From Siphonodentalium dalli (taxonomy: Eukaryota > Mollusca > Scaphopoda > Gadilida > Siphonodentaliidae), in assembly GCA_032622095.1 (NCBI GenBank), contig CP136066.1:62092609-62156608 (forward strand): a stretch of 64,000 nt of DNA. The letters run 5' to 3'. Made by a program: the position numbers and the translations under genes. Shown here piece after piece: positions 60,880 through 64,000 of this stretch (positions within the stretch are counted from its first letter, which is position 1; the number at the start of each line of letters is the position of its first letter). The notes beneath the pieces are model-generated. The model was not told the DNA's origin. It ran no database searches and saw only the letters and a program-made list of their open reading frames with translations.

Positions 60880-61011
60880 TTAAAGTATTTCAACACCTCA
60901 AATAATCAATTTCCAAGAAATTGAGTCGAAAGCTTTTTTAAAAATCAATCTTTAGTAAAAGACCGGGCATTTTTCTTCGTTTAATTAAAAGGATCATAAT
61001 TATCCATAATC

Positions 61012-62701
61012 ATACGGCCATATTTCGTTGAACAAAATGTTGATAAATAGCACGTTTTGGGAAATTTGATACCATAGTTGACAGTGGTTATCATTATTTT
61101 GTTGCTATTAATCGATTCTGATAACTAAAGCGTATTTTGAAGAAATGTTGTTGTTGTTGTATCTTGATGATATGGGGACCCTCTGACCGGATTGAGTACC
61201 TTTAACTCATGCACACATTTCGAGATACAGTCCCAACATCGCGTGGCACCTGTTACTCAGATCGAATACCAATCGATATCTAATCGTGAACCCCCGATTA
61301 TAAGTATATTTCGCTGTTCAATGACATGGGTATTATGTGCACCAGGCACCAGATTTGACATGCGAAAGAAAAATGAGAAATGTTCGAAGTCAACATCATT
61401 CGTATGACACAGGCATAGCGAGAATAGATTTTGTAAGAAATGACGCTCTTTATAAGAAACTATCATTGGAATTTTTGCTAGTCTGACGACAAAAAATAAA
61501 ACATGCTGTTGTACATTCTCTTTTGAAAGTCATCAAATCCTCCTATTAATATGTTGATTTGTCATATGTCATTTGTATAGAAAACATACACGATGGGTTT
61601 ATTCTTTAAAGCCACATGGCGGGTTCCGGTCCAATATACACATAATAATATTGTTCCCTTTAGAACTTTCCCCGGTATCGAAATAGGTCGATATATAAAT
61701 ATCGGAACTACCATTCTACGAGCATTCTGTAACCCAAAATACGCATTGAAGTAATGAAAAACACAACAACTATGAACATGGTGTTTGTGTCACATAAAAA
61801 CAAAAACAACATACAATCATTTTGCACGACATGGGACAGAAAAGAGCGTTCTGTGTTAGTCTATTCCTGATATGGTATAAAACAAAGAGCGTTTGTCTGA
61901 CTTCTGGAGAAAAATTGAAAACGACTGGAGAATGGATGTGACATTGGCAAGTGTTGAGCATATGAAGCCGGTATATAACTATCGTGTATTTATATCGATC
62001 TATCGTATCCGTCCCTCTAAATTACGTAGACAAAATCCGAAGATTCGAATAAGCCATGTCCGTTTAAAAATCGGACGTCATTACAATATATACGCCCTGT
62101 CACTAACTCGCGGCCATATTGGATACACCAGCCGGTTCCGTTGTTTTAGTGCTACAAGTCAAAGTTCTGGAGTAGCATTTCCATATATATGGAAGTCATG
62201 AATATTAAAAAGCTCCATATATGGAAACGCTACTCCAGAATTTCACCTGTAGCACTAAAACCACGGAACCGGGGTTTGATGAATCATTGGAACGGGACTG
62301 GATTAATCCAGTGATCTCGCTTTAGTATTACGTAGACAAAATCTGGAGATTCGAATGAGCTATGTCCTTTTAAAAATCGGACGTCATTAGAATAAAACCG
62401 GCAATTAAAACGACTTTTGAACATATGGCCCGCCGACCCGAATCAATACAGGAAGATTTCTCACTCGACGATTTACAGGCGATTACACTCACGACATTTA
62501 AAACCTTCTCGGCGTCCGGTCCCTGATATTTGCGGAGTCCCCCGAAGTGAAATCTTGGAATTGTTTTATGGTCCGCCAAATCGCTACATACGGTTCTTTT
62601 TACTGGACGGAAATCGTAATAGAAACCAGGTCAACAAGTCGCATCTGTCGTTATAGAACATTTACTCCTGTCCTCTCGATCAAACGCAGTGACAGATTTA
62701 A
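61012..62701 (+). repeat. 1.6-kb duplicated block, copy 2
   Basis: Matches 57329-58960 at a spacing of about 3.7 kb, with a replaced or inserted stretch at about 61530-61615. The block ends at GACAGATTTAA in both copies. Confidence 0.85.
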
Positions 62702-62850
62702 CGAGTACACCTTATACACAAATTTCTGATGTAGCCAGAGTTTTTATTGGATAATATGAGTTTGAAGCCTGCTTACATTTCAATATGTTTTCAGTTTTGT
62801 ATTGTCTGCAGCAGCTAGAACTCGGCGCGTTGAAGCAAAAGTTATAAAAG
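62702..62850. other. Intergenic, no feature seen
   Basis: Unique sequence after the duplicated block. Confidence 0.3.
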
Positions 62851-63730
62851 AAAAATGTGTACGTAACGAGACTATAATACAAATGAAAAAATAAATTGAG
62901 GGGGGGTGGGCATTACAGGGAACTAAGGGTTGAACCGATATACATATGTAGAGCGATAACGACCAATGTTGACATATTATGCATCTCAACTCTACTGTTG
63001 CAACAAGGTTATAAAATAGGGGGGGGGGGGTGTCAGAATATTAGTCATCTCTATATAGTGCCAGAATAGTCATTTATGGACTTCTATAGTGGTACAATAC
63101 AAATTAGAATCAAATGATAAAAATATGTATGTAACACAACTATACCGATGAAAATAAAAATAATAATTTAAGCCGGGATAAGATGTTGGGTTGGTTATAT
63201 GGACTCGGAGAAAAAGGGGTTCGTACCGATGAACTGACATAAATTAGTGGAGCGATGTTGCCATGTAATGCATCGCGAATGTACTAAAGCAGCAATGATA
63301 TAAAATTAGGGGGGGGGGGGGTGTCAGAAATTATCTGTATCTCTATAGATGACACCAGAATTATATAGAAAGGAATAGCAATTGATATACGTATACGGTA
63401 TACTATAGTAATACCATAGACATATAAGTACAAGTATCACGCAATAAAATATTTCGTAACGTGACTATATCGATGAAAAAAATTAATAAATTGGACTGGG
63501 ATTAGAGATTGGGTTGGTTATATGTGGATAATTGGATATGGAATTCATACCGATGAAATGATACAAATTAGTGGAGCGATAAAGACCAATGTTGACACTT
63601 AGTCAGGCTACGCGGAGGAAATAGGGGTTGATACGATAGACCGAAATAAATTTGTCGAGTGATAATGACCAATTTTGACGTATAAAGTAACGCGACTGTA
63701 CTGTTGCACAATTATCATGTAGAACCAGTC
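62850..63730 (+). repeat. Diverged tandem repeat of about 300 bp
   Basis: Shared blocks recur: a GGGGGGGGGG plus TGTCAGAA run (about 63020 and 63311), ATTAGTGGAGCGAT (about 63243 and 63570, with a variant near 62950) and GGGTTGGTTATATG (about 63189 and 63512). Confidence 0.65.
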
Positions 63731-63789
63731 AAATATGGACTCTGGTGCCAATATGGAACATCTCAGAAAACATTTGAAGGGCCCTAAAA

Positions 63790-64000
63790 TTTATTTAACA
63801 TGGGATCTGCCATACAAATCGATTTATGTTGATAAATCTCTTATTTTTCAAAATTTTAAGCTCAGACTTGGTGTGTCTGAGTGGGATACGTATATATTCC
63901 TAAAATGATAGGATACAGCACATAATTATGTTTTAGGTGGAAGAAATGAATTTTTTTCGATGATAAAATTTAACATGGGATCTGCCATACAAATCGATTT
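63790..64000 (+). repeat. Direct repeat near the window end
   Basis: AACATGGGATCTGCCATACA plus AATCGATTT occurs at about 63797 and again at about 63971-64000. Confidence 0.8.

Overview
This is a eukaryotic nuclear window. Coding sequence is broken by GT-AG introns, and most of the rest is dispersed repeats. One gene dominates. From 1220 to 47686 on the plus strand I can join 23 exons into one uninterrupted reading frame of 1,261 codons plus a stop. They encode the C-terminal third of an axonemal dynein heavy chain: end of the stalk coiled coil, AAA5, AAA6, lid and C-terminal domain. The closest family I recognise is DNAH6, a single-headed inner-arm dynein. The rest of the gene lies upstream of the window. 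The repeats (a tRNA-derived SINE with an AATC tail, LINE remnants, a DIRS-like element and many MITEs) fit a marine lophotrochozoan, most likely a mollusc; the species is not determinable from this sequence.

Layout. 1-1219 is intron. 1220-47686 holds the exons, with introns from about 0.2 to 8 kb filled by mobile elements. Intron 7 carries an antisense decayed LINE nested inside a MITE. Intron 20 is about 8 kb because it holds a DIRS-like retroelement (34056-40732), itself invaded by a hAT element with a perfect 8-bp target duplication. 47687-64000 is downstream sequence with no gene I can support: MITEs, microsatellites, a 1.6-kb duplicated block and GC-skewed low-complexity DNA.

MITE families, named here for reference. 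Family A: ends CAAGCCTGCAAATAG, 8-bp target duplications, so hAT-like. Family D: ends CAGTAATGC at TA, so Tc1/mariner-like. Families P1-P5: ends CCCTT... at TTAA, so piggyBac-like (P1 CCCTTTCAGTGCCAGG; P2 CCCTTTCAGTGCCAAG, a simple palindrome; P3 CCCTTCCATGACTG; P4 CCCTTTACCCAACA; P5 CCCTTTCTATACT). Family L: ends TGTGACCCGCCATATC. Family E: ends AGGTACTCAATC next to TTAA. P1, P3, P4 and L share one hairpin module of about 69 bp in spite of different ends.

The most unusual pattern is at the exon borders. At five of the 44 splice junctions the intron end together with the adjoining exon bases has been tandemly repeated (3 to 11 copies), giving arrays of decoy acceptors or donors. At exon 21 one decoy acceptor is in frame and would add 31 hydrophobic residues. 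In addition one mariner-like MITE sits inside the TA of a splice donor, and several piggyBac-like MITEs end 20-27 bp upstream of acceptors.
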